Shown one piece after another: positions 1 through 6,018 of a stretch of 7,832 bases of DNA. Numbering within the stretch: the first letter of the stretch is position 1; each line of letters begins with the position of its first letter. Source of the stretch: Caldifarciminota bacterium. Its GTDB lineage: Bacteria > Hydrothermota > E44-bin80. The notes under the pieces were generated by a model that did no database searches, had not been told where the DNA came from, and was given only the letters and a program-made list of their open reading frames with translations. A program made the position numbers and the translations under genes. The stretch is taken from the NCBI GenBank assembly GCA_023127905.1, contig JAGMEZ010000129.1, positions 1 through 7,832 on the forward strand, given 5' to 3'.

Positions 1-863
1 ACGTTCGTAGCTGGCTGGAAAGGTGGAGGATTGTTATATAGTGAAACAATCATATCAACTGTTTCACCGGGGTCTGCCCTACCATCATTATCACCTGAGG
101 AATCGTCAATATAATTCCCTTTATAGGAAATAGCGGGAATGTTTACTGGAATTGTCCATTTTGCAGCCTGTTGTATCTCTTTGGTTGTTTCATTCTGTAT
201 AAATACTGCAATATACATATTAACAAAATTCCAGGATGGGTCAAATGTAAAACCCTGTGTGTCATATATAGTATCACCTTGTGACATCGAAATAGATATA
301 CCTGTTGCAGATGGAAACATAAGCCTTTCAACAAAAAAGAGTGAATCCTCCCCAGACCAGGCGTATTCAATATCCGTTTCAACAGCTGCATATCTCAGAC
401 GCAGATTTGCAGGTGGAGTTCCTGTTGCGATTATTTCAGCAGTAATAGACCCAGAACGAGAATCAGGAGAGTAATTACCGATTAGATTAATCTCGAATGG
501 ACTTGAAATATTTTTTCTTGTATTAAAAGAATTCCTGTACTGTGAATAATTACCAGTACCCCCTCCTATATGTTTTATAATACCATCGATCACCGTTGTT
601 GGAACACCTGTAATCGAGTAATAACCTGAACGGACACCTGCATAACTATTTGTGAAAGAACCACTTGTATGATATTCAACTGGAACAAGGCTATCCCCTG
701 TTTCGTCTACAAGCTGCTTTATCGCACGAGCAGCATACGGACAGTATGGTCATCCAGTAGCTCTGGTAAAACCTTCAATAAGGACAACCCTCTGCGATGC
801 ACTCAGAGGAATTAAACATACAAATAGAAAAAATAAGAGAATCAAAAATCTCATATATTTCAT
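1..863 (-). CDS. Exported thioredoxin-like (Omp28-related) protein, candidate selenoprotein with in-frame UGA; 3' end outside window
   Basis: Seen: ATG at 861-863 sits 4 nt behind a strong AAGGAGG site (868-874). The frame is open to the window edge (287 codons) except for one TGA at codon 38. Residues 1-23 form a signal peptide (K/R start, hydrophobic core, cleavage near S-A-S). The Trx-like domain follows: beta strand RVVLIEGFT (25-33), redox motif U38-P-Y-C41-P, and cis-proline loop GVPT with P88 then VIDG. Residues 253-269 hold an Asp/Gly-rich stretch ending PGETV, typical of the start of an extracellular beta-sandwich domain. It aligns with the upstream neighbour: VVLIE/YVVIE, GDSLV..EYH, PT..(F)DG, and FIQN near the end of the domain. 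Inference: an exported thiol/selenol oxidoreductase; substrate unknown. The first in-frame ATG after the TGA is codon 182, so a restart could not make the Trx domain. Alternatives are a sequencing error or a point-mutated pseudogene; the hairpin at 704-743 argues against both. Confidence 0.85.
704..743 (-). promoter_or_regulatory. Candidate bacterial SECIS hairpin immediately downstream of the UGA
   Basis: In the minus-strand mRNA a perfect 6-bp stem, GCUGCU (734-729) with AGCAGC (718-713), closes a 10-nt loop CGUGCGAUAA (728-719). The loop has G at its second position and starts 21 nt after the UGA. Below a U-U mismatch the stem continues with A-U, U-G and G-U pairs, a C-A mismatch, then UGUC (743-740) pairing with GACG (707-704). 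The known bSECIS consensus requires an apical loop of about 3-14 nt, a G in the first two loop bases, and a UGA-to-loop distance of about 16-37 nt; all are met. Predicted role: binding SelB carrying Sec-tRNA. The base pairing is seen; the function is inferred. Confidence 0.75.
750..752 (-). other. In-frame UGA, predicted selenocysteine codon (Sec38)
   Basis: The codon is exactly in frame with the ATG at 863 and occupies the first position of a UxxCP motif. The adjacent paralogue has TGT (C48) at the equivalent place in CQNCP. The following base is C, giving UGAC, a leaky stop context also found at the selenocysteine codon of E. coli fdhF. No other complete gene in the window contains an in-frame TGA, so general reassignment of UGA is unlikely. 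The Sec assignment is inferred. Confidence 0.8.
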
Positions 864-867
864 AATA

Positions 868-874
868 CCTCCTT
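868..874 (-). promoter_or_regulatory. Shine-Dalgarno of the candidate selenoprotein gene
   Basis: AAGGAGG with 4 nt (TATT) to the ATG at 863. The same 4-nt spacing is used by the upstream paralogue. It shows that the start upstream of the UGA is actively selected, which argues against a decayed gene. Confidence 0.85.
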
Positions 875-879
875 TAAGG

Positions 880-891
880 TTACTATAGTAA
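880..891. repeat. 12-bp perfect palindrome upstream of the selenoprotein gene
   Basis: TTACTATAGTAA reads the same on both strands and lies just before the ribosome binding site, between the 902-924 hairpin and the start codon. It could be a small operator or chance in AT-rich DNA. On the minus strand it contains a weak -10-like TACTAT, but no -35 box lies at the right distance, so a separate promoter is not supported. Confidence 0.3.
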
Positions 892-901
892 TGTGGAAAA
901 C

Positions 902-924
902 CTCAGCACAGAGCATGTGCTGAG
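902..924 (-). terminator. Intergenic hairpin between the two Trx-like genes, weak terminator or attenuator
   Basis: A perfect 9-bp inverted repeat (CTCAGCACA / TGTGCTGAG) with a 5-nt loop starts 25 nt after the TAG of the upstream gene. In the minus-strand transcript it is followed by GUUUUCC, only four U residues, so termination should be partial at best. No promoter with both boxes is visible before the next gene, so readthrough past this hairpin probably supplies its expression. mRNA stabilisation is another possibility. Confidence 0.5.
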
Positions 925-948
925 TGAATATATGATAAAGCCAGATAG

Positions 949-2076
949 CTATTGAAGTTCAGTATAAATATCTATTGTATCTGCTAAGGTGGGATCTCCT
1001 GCAGATTTAACTATCACATTTATTTTTTCAATTCCAGCAGTTGTGTTAGGTACTACATCAATTGTAAACGAATCACTATCCTGCGATGAAATCGATAGGG
1101 TGTCATGGATTATACCATGGTCGGGAATTTTACACACACCACCTGCACACAACTGCCATTCCCAACCCGCTATATGGTCTATCTCTTCAGCTTTAATTAT
1201 ATAATCATCATCAAGTGAACCGGTATTTTCTAAAAGAAACGTAAAAACTGTTGCTGAACTTGCAGTCCCTGTCTGGAATGTATCAGGAGAAACAGTTAAA
1301 TTATAACGATAGGGAACAAGAGGAGCCTTGCCAAGGTTGATTGAACCACCTTGATATATCGTGTTATTATTCAGATTCTGGATGAAAATATTCAGCCAGA
1401 CATCACCAACTGGTTGCCATGATAATGCTATGCTTCCGTTTGTTCCGAATGTATCGTCTTCAAAAACTGAGAAAACCATACCATTCTCATCTGGGTAAAC
1501 CTGCCGAGCAACAAAGTTGTAAAGAGAATCCTTGAAAACAACGCTATCTTCCGTGAGAACAAAGAAAAGCCGACCAGAAACATCCGTATATGAAAAGATG
1601 CGAATATTAAAAGAGATAGACATAGAACTAACAAATTCAGCATCAAATGTATGAAATCTTAAGTTTGAATTTTTTGAAAACCTATCTTGAATTACGTTAA
1701 GAAAGGTACTGAACAAGTCACCTGTTGCACCTGTGTGTCTTTCCACACCATCAAAAATAACTGTTGGGTATGTGCCACCAACTGTATATCGCGTTTCTCT
1801 ATCATTTACAAAAGTAGTGCAGGGTGTTAGGGTATCATCTAAAACCCTTACATGGTATTCAATGATAACAAGACTGTCTCCATGGATTCCAAAAAGGCTA
1901 TCAATAGCCTTTTCAGCCAGCGGACAATTTTGACAATCATGGTACGTAAAAAACTCTATTACAACATATCTCTTGTAACCAGTCTCAGCCGGAGGTTCAG
2001 TCTCCTTCGAGCAGTTAACAACGAGTGTAAGAAACAACAGTGAAAGAATAAAAATAATGAAAATTGTTTTTTTCAT
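949..2076 (-). CDS. Exported thioredoxin-like (Omp28-related) lipoprotein-type protein with CxxC
   Basis: This 375-residue protein starts at the ATG at 2074-2076, which has an overlapping GGAGG (2081-2085) 4 nt upstream. A longer reading from a TTG at 2100 would begin inside the -10 box and is rejected. Residues 1-21 are a hydrophobic export signal ending LVVNC, with C22 a plausible lipid-modified Cys although Asn at -1 is unusual. The Trx-like domain shows YVVIEFFT (37-44), redox motif C48-Q-N-C51-P, and the cis-proline loop YPT with P104 followed by DG. FIQN ends the homologous region; the C-terminal ~110 residues look like a beta-sandwich domain (LTVSPDTFQTGTASSATVFTF, then LLENTG). Inference: extracytoplasmic thiol oxidoreductase or disulfide carrier anchored at the membrane. 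It is the cysteine-containing paralogue of the next gene and most likely cotranscribed with it. Confidence 0.88.
   Translation of the reverse strand: MKKTIFIIFILSLLFLTLVVNCSKETEPPAETGYKRYVVIEFFTYHDCQNCPLAEKAIDSLFGIHGDSLVIIEYHVRVLDDTLTPCTTFVNDRETRYTVGGTYPTVIFDGVERHTGATGDLFSTFLNVIQDRFSKNSNLRFHTFDAEFVSSMSISFNIRIFSYTDVSGRLFFVLTEDSVVFKDSLYNFVARQVYPDENGMVFSVFEDDTFGTNGSIALSWQPVGDVWLNIFIQNLNNNTIYQGGSINLGKAPLVPYRYNLTVSPDTFQTGTASSATVFTFLLENTGSLDDDYIIKAEEIDHIAGWEWQLCAGGVCKIPDHGIIHDTLSISSQDSDSFTIDVVPNTTAGIEKINVIVKSAGDPTLADTIDIYTELQ
1892..1913 (-). other. Perfect intragenic hairpin behind the CxxC codon, possible SECIS relic
   Basis: In the mRNA, AAAAGGCUA (1913-1905) pairs perfectly with UAGCCUUUU (1900-1892) around a UUGA tetraloop. 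The loop starts 28 nt after the C48 codon, within the distance window used by SECIS elements and close to the 21 nt seen in the neighbour. The first two loop bases are UU, so the usual G is missing and it would not be expected to work. The stem is AU-rich at its base. The hairpin is seen; the relic idea is inference. Confidence 0.4.
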
Positions 2077-2099
2077 CCTTCCTCCTCTCAATTCATACA

Positions 2100-2128
2100 A
2101 TTTTAGTATAAATTATACAATTTGTCAA
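2100..2128 (-). promoter_or_regulatory. Sigma70-type promoter of the Trx-like gene pair
   Basis: TTGACA (2123-2128) matches the -35 consensus 6/6. A 17-nt spacer separates it from TAAAAT (2100-2105), 5/6 to TATAAT. Transcription should begin near 2093-2094, giving a leader of about 17 nt to the ATG at 2076. This fixes the start of the downstream gene and makes the Trx pair a unit that can be expressed separately from metG. Confidence 0.8.
2106..2121 (-). promoter_or_regulatory. Candidate operator: GTATA-N3-TATAC palindrome within the promoter spacer
   Basis: Minus strand ATTGTATAATTTATAC lies between the -35 and -10 boxes. The same 16-mer occurs with 14/16 identity at 7306-7321 on the plus strand, just after another strong promoter. 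Its position would let a repressor block RNA polymerase. The AT-rich background makes chance a serious alternative. Confidence 0.35.
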
Positions 2129-2135
2129 GTTTTTA

Positions 2136-4136
2136 TTAACTGACCTTTGCTCCTGTATCTATCTCTTTATCAATTGTAAGAAGGGTAAGATCATTCCCCT
2201 TGGTTGCTGCCAGAAGCATTCCATTCGATTCTACACCTCTGATTTTTGCTGGGGGTAAATTTGTAACTACAATAATCTTTTTTCCAACAAGATCTTCAGG
2301 TGTATAGTATTCAGCAATACCTGCAATTATCTGTCTTTTCTCATGGCCAATATCAATTATCATTTTCGTCAATTTCTGTGCATTTTCTACCTTCTCTGCA
2401 CTCTCAATTACAGCCACCTTTATCTCTACTTTTGCAAACTCCTCAATGGAAACAACACCTGTCATTTCTGCCTCCTCTATTCCAAGTTTTTCCTTTTCAA
2501 TTTTGATTGTCTCATTTTCGACCTTTTTAAAAAGAATTTCTATTTTTCCTATCTCTTTATTTTCAGGGATTCTCACATTCCCGACACTATCCCAATCATT
2601 ACCTTCAATATCTAACATTCTAAGTATCTTCTTTGAAGTAAAAGGAAGATAAGGTTCCATAAGGGTAGCAAGTCCATCAACAACTTGAATACAGGTATTG
2701 ATTGTCCGTGAGCATTTTTCTTTATCCTTTTTTATTGCCTCCCACGGTTTTGTTTTATCAAAGTACCTATTTGCTTCCTTCGCTAATTCCATTAAAGCTT
2801 TTATTCCTTTTTTTAACTCAAATCCTTCTATCTTTTCTTCCATTATATTTTTTGTCTTTAGAATAAACTCAAGCATGCCTTTATCTTCATCCATCAGGTC
2901 ATGCGCTCCTGGTACTTTTGAGGAATAGCTTCTACTAATAAAACTAATTGTTCTGTTTACAAAATTCCCAAGTGTGTTAGCAAGTTCATTATTAACCTTA
3001 TTCTGGAAATCATCCCAATTGAAATCTGTGTCCTTATTCTCAGGTAAATTTACAGAAAGTGCATACCTTAATAAATCAGGTTCGAAAGTATCAAGAACCT
3101 CATGAAGCCATACTGCTCGTCGTCTACTCGTAGAGAATTTTGCTCCTTTCAAGTTAAGAAATTCATTTGCAGGAATTTCTGATGGAAGAATATAATCACC
3201 GTGAGCAATAAGCATTGCCGGCCATACCATGGCATGAAAAACAATATTATCCTTTCCAATGAAATGTACAAGTCTTGTTTCAGGATTCAACCAGTAATCC
3301 TTCCACACTTCAGGTTGCCCAATTTTTTCAGCCCATTCTATTGTAGATGAAATGTATCCTATTGGAGCATCAAACCAAACATATAAAACCTTGCCTTTTG
3401 CTTCTTTTAACGGAACAGGTACACCCCAATTCAGATCTCTTGTAATTGCTCGCGGTTCAAGTCCCTCATCAAACCACCCCCTGCAAAATCTTCTTACATT
3501 ATTTTTCCAATGTTTTTTTGTCTCAATCCATTTTTCGAGTTCTGGTTGTAGAAGGTCAAGTCTGAAATACCAGTGTTTTGTTTCCCTCAAGACAGGAGTA
3601 CCACCGCATACCTTACACTTTGGAGAAATAAGATTTTTTGGATCAAGCCACCTTCCACAACTTTCACACTGATCACCCCGTGCTTCTTCAGAACCACAGT
3701 ACGGACATGTTCCTTCAATATATCTATCTGCCAGAAATCTTTTGCATTGAGGGCAGTAGTATTGCTTTATCTTTTTTGTTATAATATAATTATTATTGTA
3801 TACTTTCATGAAAAAGCCCTGAGCTTGTTTATGATGGAGGGGAATTGATGTTCTGGAGAAATTATCATGGACTATCCCCACTCGCTTAAAACTATCTTTA
3901 ATATTGTCGTAATAGTAATCTACAAGAACCTGTGGAGATTTACCGGCACTCTCTGCCTCTATTGTTATCGGCACTCCATTTTCATCCGTTCCACAGATGT
4001 GTATAACATTTCTCTTCTTCATTTTCTGGTATCTGTAGTATATATCTCCCGGGAGGTAACAACCGGCAAGTTGCCCGAGATGAACAGGCCCATTTGCATA
4101 TGGAAGAGCACTTGTTATTAGAATATTATTTGTCAT
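2136..4136 (-). CDS. metG: Methionine--tRNA ligase
   Basis: Charges tRNA-Met with methionine in the cytoplasm, for initiation and elongation. The 666 residues show the class I opening ALPYANGPVHLG (10-21), where the HIGH-type signature reads HLGQ (19-22). A connective domain carries two zinc knuckles with eight Cys (C128, C131, C144, C147, C157, C160, C174, C177). KFSTS (333-337) is the KMSKS-loop equivalent. The anticodon-binding helical region spans about 360-550, and a C-terminal EMAP/Trbp111-type tRNA-binding domain about 563-666, which usually gives a homodimer. Length fits full-size bacterial MetRS with the C-terminal domain. The start overlaps the end of the PSP1 gene by 11 nt, and only AAAGG directly abuts the ATG, so translation is probably coupled to the upstream gene. 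It is the last gene of the operon; no clear terminator follows before the promoter at 2100-2128. Confidence 0.98.
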   Translation of the reverse strand: MTNNILITSALPYANGPVHLGQLAGCYLPGDIYYRYQKMKKRNVIHICGTDENGVPITIEAESAGKSPQVLVDYYYDNIKDSFKRVGIVHDNFSRTSIPLHHKQAQGFFMKVYNNNYIITKKIKQYYCPQCKRFLADRYIEGTCPYCGSEEARGDQCESCGRWLDPKNLISPKCKVCGGTPVLRETKHWYFRLDLLQPELEKWIETKKHWKNNVRRFCRGWFDEGLEPRAITRDLNWGVPVPLKEAKGKVLYVWFDAPIGYISSTIEWAEKIGQPEVWKDYWLNPETRLVHFIGKDNIVFHAMVWPAMLIAHGDYILPSEIPANEFLNLKGAKFSTSRRRAVWLHEVLDTFEPDLLRYALSVNLPENKDTDFNWDDFQNKVNNELANTLGNFVNRTISFISRSYSSKVPGAHDLMDEDKGMLEFILKTKNIMEEKIEGFELKKGIKALMELAKEANRYFDKTKPWEAIKKDKEKCSRTINTCIQVVDGLATLMEPYLPFTSKKILRMLDIEGNDWDSVGNVRIPENKEIGKIEILFKKVENETIKIEKEKLGIEEAEMTGVVSIEEFAKVEIKVAVIESAEKVENAQKLTKMIIDIGHEKRQIIAGIAEYYTPEDLVGKKIIVVTNLPPAKIRGVESNGMLLAATKGNDLTLLTIDKEIDTGAKVS

Positions 4137-4983
4137 CCTTTTTTTGCCTTTTCAAAAAACTACGTCGTGGAAATATTTTCCACATTCTCTTTTCAGGAAC
4201 TTTAATTTTTGAACGGTGAAGTACCTCTTGAGTTTCATCATCATATTGTACTGTTACCTCTTCTGTAAATATATTTATCTTTGTGATTATTCCCTTCCCC
4301 TTTTCTGTGGCTGTTTCTATCTTCGTTCCTATCTTCGGATACTTCTTCAATTCACTAGCGTAAAACTCTTCTTCATAGGTAAGACAACACATTAATCTTC
4401 CACAGACACCTGAAATTTTCTGCGGATTTATGTTTATATCCTGATTCCTTGCAACCCTTATTGTTACAGGTTGGAATTCCTTCAAGAAACTCCTACAGCA
4501 AAATTGTCTTCCACATATACCAAGCCCTCCTATACGTTTGGCATAATCTCTCACACCAATTTGCCTCATTTCTATTCTTGCCTTGAAAGTAGCTGCAAGA
4601 TCCCTGACAAGGTTTCTAAAATCTATCCTCCCATCTGCAATAAAAAAGAACTTTAATTTGTGTCTGTCAAATTGACACTCAACATCTATTAACTTCATGT
4701 TAAAATTTCCTCTTGAAATCTTATCCTTGCAGAGTTCGAATGCTTTTTTTTCCAGTTCTTTGTTCTTTTCCCATTCGCTCATATCCTCTTCTGTCGCCTT
4801 TCGAGCTATTTTTCCCTGAATATAAGTATCCTTTATATAATCAACTATGTCCACTACACGACCAATTGCCTCTGTCTCATCTTCGGGTTTCACTATAACA
4901 TAATCACCTTTTTTAATATCAATAAGTTGTGGATTTTTAAAGACATTCTTTTCCCTTTCTCTTAAAATTACTTCGTAAAGCAT
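4126..4983 (-). CDS. ricT: PSP1-domain protein, RicT/YaaT-like
   Basis: The 285 residues carry the PSP1 C-terminal domain at about 50-140, including the conserved run RIEMRQIGVRD (136-146). Two cysteine-rich signatures follow: GGLGICGRQFCC (152-163) and SGVCGRLMCC (191-200), giving C157, C162, C163, C194, C199 and C200. The tail (265-285) is basic. In Bacillus subtilis RicT (YaaT) acts with RicA and RicF in an Fe-S containing complex that steers RNase Y mRNA processing and affects sporulation and competence; the role in this organism is unknown. ATG follows the TAA of the delta' gene with no gap, with AGGAAGG upstream. Position between the delta' gene and metG matches the holB-yaaT-metG neighbourhood seen in many bacteria. 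Family assignment is firm; the symbol is by analogy. Confidence 0.92.
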   Translation of the reverse strand: MLYEVILREREKNVFKNPQLIDIKKGDYVIVKPEDETEAIGRVVDIVDYIKDTYIQGKIARKATEEDMSEWEKNKELEKKAFELCKDKISRGNFNMKLIDVECQFDRHKLKFFFIADGRIDFRNLVRDLAATFKARIEMRQIGVRDYAKRIGGLGICGRQFCCRSFLKEFQPVTIRVARNQDININPQKISGVCGRLMCCLTYEEEFYASELKKYPKIGTKIETATEKGKGIITKINIFTEEVTVQYDDETQEVLHRSKIKVPEKRMWKIFPRRSFLKRQKKDDK

Positions 4984-6018
4984 TTATCCTTCCTTTAAAT
5001 TATCATATACTACATTTGAAATAAGTTCGGGATTAACATTTCTTGTGATGTTAATCAGGGATTCTCCGAGAAAATCTATAGTTTTTCTAATTCCATCAAT
5101 TGAGTATCTTTTATAAACTGAGCGAATATAATTTTGAATATCAATATTAAATACTTCATTTCCAAATTCTGCACTAAGGAAATCCCTAAACAACGGTATA
5201 AGAAAATTTATAAATTTCTCTAAACTTTCTTTATCAAACGTTTCACTTAGTATCTCATAGTTCATATCACTTATAAGTTCTTTTAAAATTTCCCTCTCTC
5301 CTCTACCTTCCTCATTAAAAAATTTACTTGCATTTTTAATACTTCCATTTGAGAGTAGACATGCTAACTTGAGATCTTCGTCTGAAAGTTTACCATTTTG
5401 TATGAGAAATTCTCTTACTTCTTCTCTACTTAATCTTTTAAAGTTTATTCTTTGACAGCGTGATCTTATTGTTAAAAAAAGACGTTCAGGTTGAGAAGAT
5501 GTAAGTATGATAGTTGTGTCCATTGGTGGTTCTTCTAATATCTTTAAGAAAGCATTTTGTGCTTGCTGGTTCATTGTCTCAGCATCAATAATAATAATCA
5601 CTCTCCTTTGAGCTTCGAACGGTTTCATCAGGAGTGTTTCCTCAACATCCCGAATATCACCTATAGCAATAACCTCCGTTTTTTGATACATATGTATCTT
5701 CCCTTCCTGTAATAACTCATTTCTCCTCTTTTCTTCTCTTATTTTCTTAGGAACAGGAAATAAAATTACAACATCAGGATGTGAAAATGCATCGATTTTT
5801 CTACACGATGGACATACATTATCAGGATCATCCCCCCTACATGAGTCGGTCCTATGTATCTTGCAGTTCATTGCCTTTGTAAAGTTGAGGGAAGTCATTG
5901 TTTTTCCAACTCCTTCTGGCCCAACGAAAAGATAAGCTGAAGCAATCCTATTCTTCTTTAATGATTTCTTTAGAAGAGCCTTAACTTCCGTTTGCCCGAT
6001 TATTTCATTAAAACTCAT
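4984..6018 (-). CDS. holB: DNA polymerase III subunit delta' (clamp loader ATPase family)
   Basis: The 344-residue cytoplasmic AAA+ protein belongs to the complex that loads the sliding clamp. Near the start is NEIIGQ (4-9), then Walker A GPEGVGKT (33-40). A four-Cys zinc module (C52, C60, C69, C72) follows. The Walker B region IIIIDAET has D145-A-E147, with QNAFLKILEEPP just after. SRC (186-188) in TIRSRCQRINF carries the arginine finger. The DAE instead of DEx and the short length favour delta' over the gamma/tau subunit DnaX. Unlike E. coli delta', the P-loop is intact, as in several other phyla, so ATP binding is plausible. Its ATG overlaps the TGA of the preceding gene (ATGA), indicating translational coupling. 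Confidence 0.93.
   Translation of the reverse strand: MSFNEIIGQTEVKALLKKSLKKNRIASAYLFVGPEGVGKTMTSLNFTKAMNCKIHRTDSCRGDDPDNVCPSCRKIDAFSHPDVVILFPVPKKIREEKRRNELLQEGKIHMYQKTEVIAIGDIRDVEETLLMKPFEAQRRVIIIIDAETMNQQAQNAFLKILEEPPMDTTIILTSSQPERLFLTIRSRCQRINFKRLSREEVREFLIQNGKLSDEDLKLACLLSNGSIKNASKFFNEEGRGEREILKELISDMNYEILSETFDKESLEKFINFLIPLFRDFLSAEFGNEVFNIDIQNYIRSVYKRYSIDGIRKTIDFLGESLINITRNVNPELISNVVYDNLKEG

Noticed and set aside
139..474. Plus-strand open frame of 111 codons
   Set aside because: It is antisense to the Trx-like gene, has no ribosome site, and its protein is not recognisable.
1..863. UGA read as Gly or Trp by an alternative genetic code
   Set aside because: Five complete genes totalling over 2000 codons have no in-frame TGA, and the EnvC-like gene ends in TGA within an ATGA overlap.
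1..863. Pseudogene or frameshifted remnant
   Set aside because: Only one stop interrupts the frame, it lies at the catalytic column, start signals are strong, and codon phase is kept for 249 codons. A sequencing error cannot be fully excluded.
1892..1913. Hairpin as an intrinsic terminator
   Set aside because: It is deep inside a coding gene, its U residues are part of the stem, and GG follows rather than a U tract.
2077..2100. TTG start at 2100 adding 8 residues to the Cys paralogue
   Set aside because: The codon overlaps the -10 box and lies upstream of the expected transcript start; the added residues translate the ribosome binding site.
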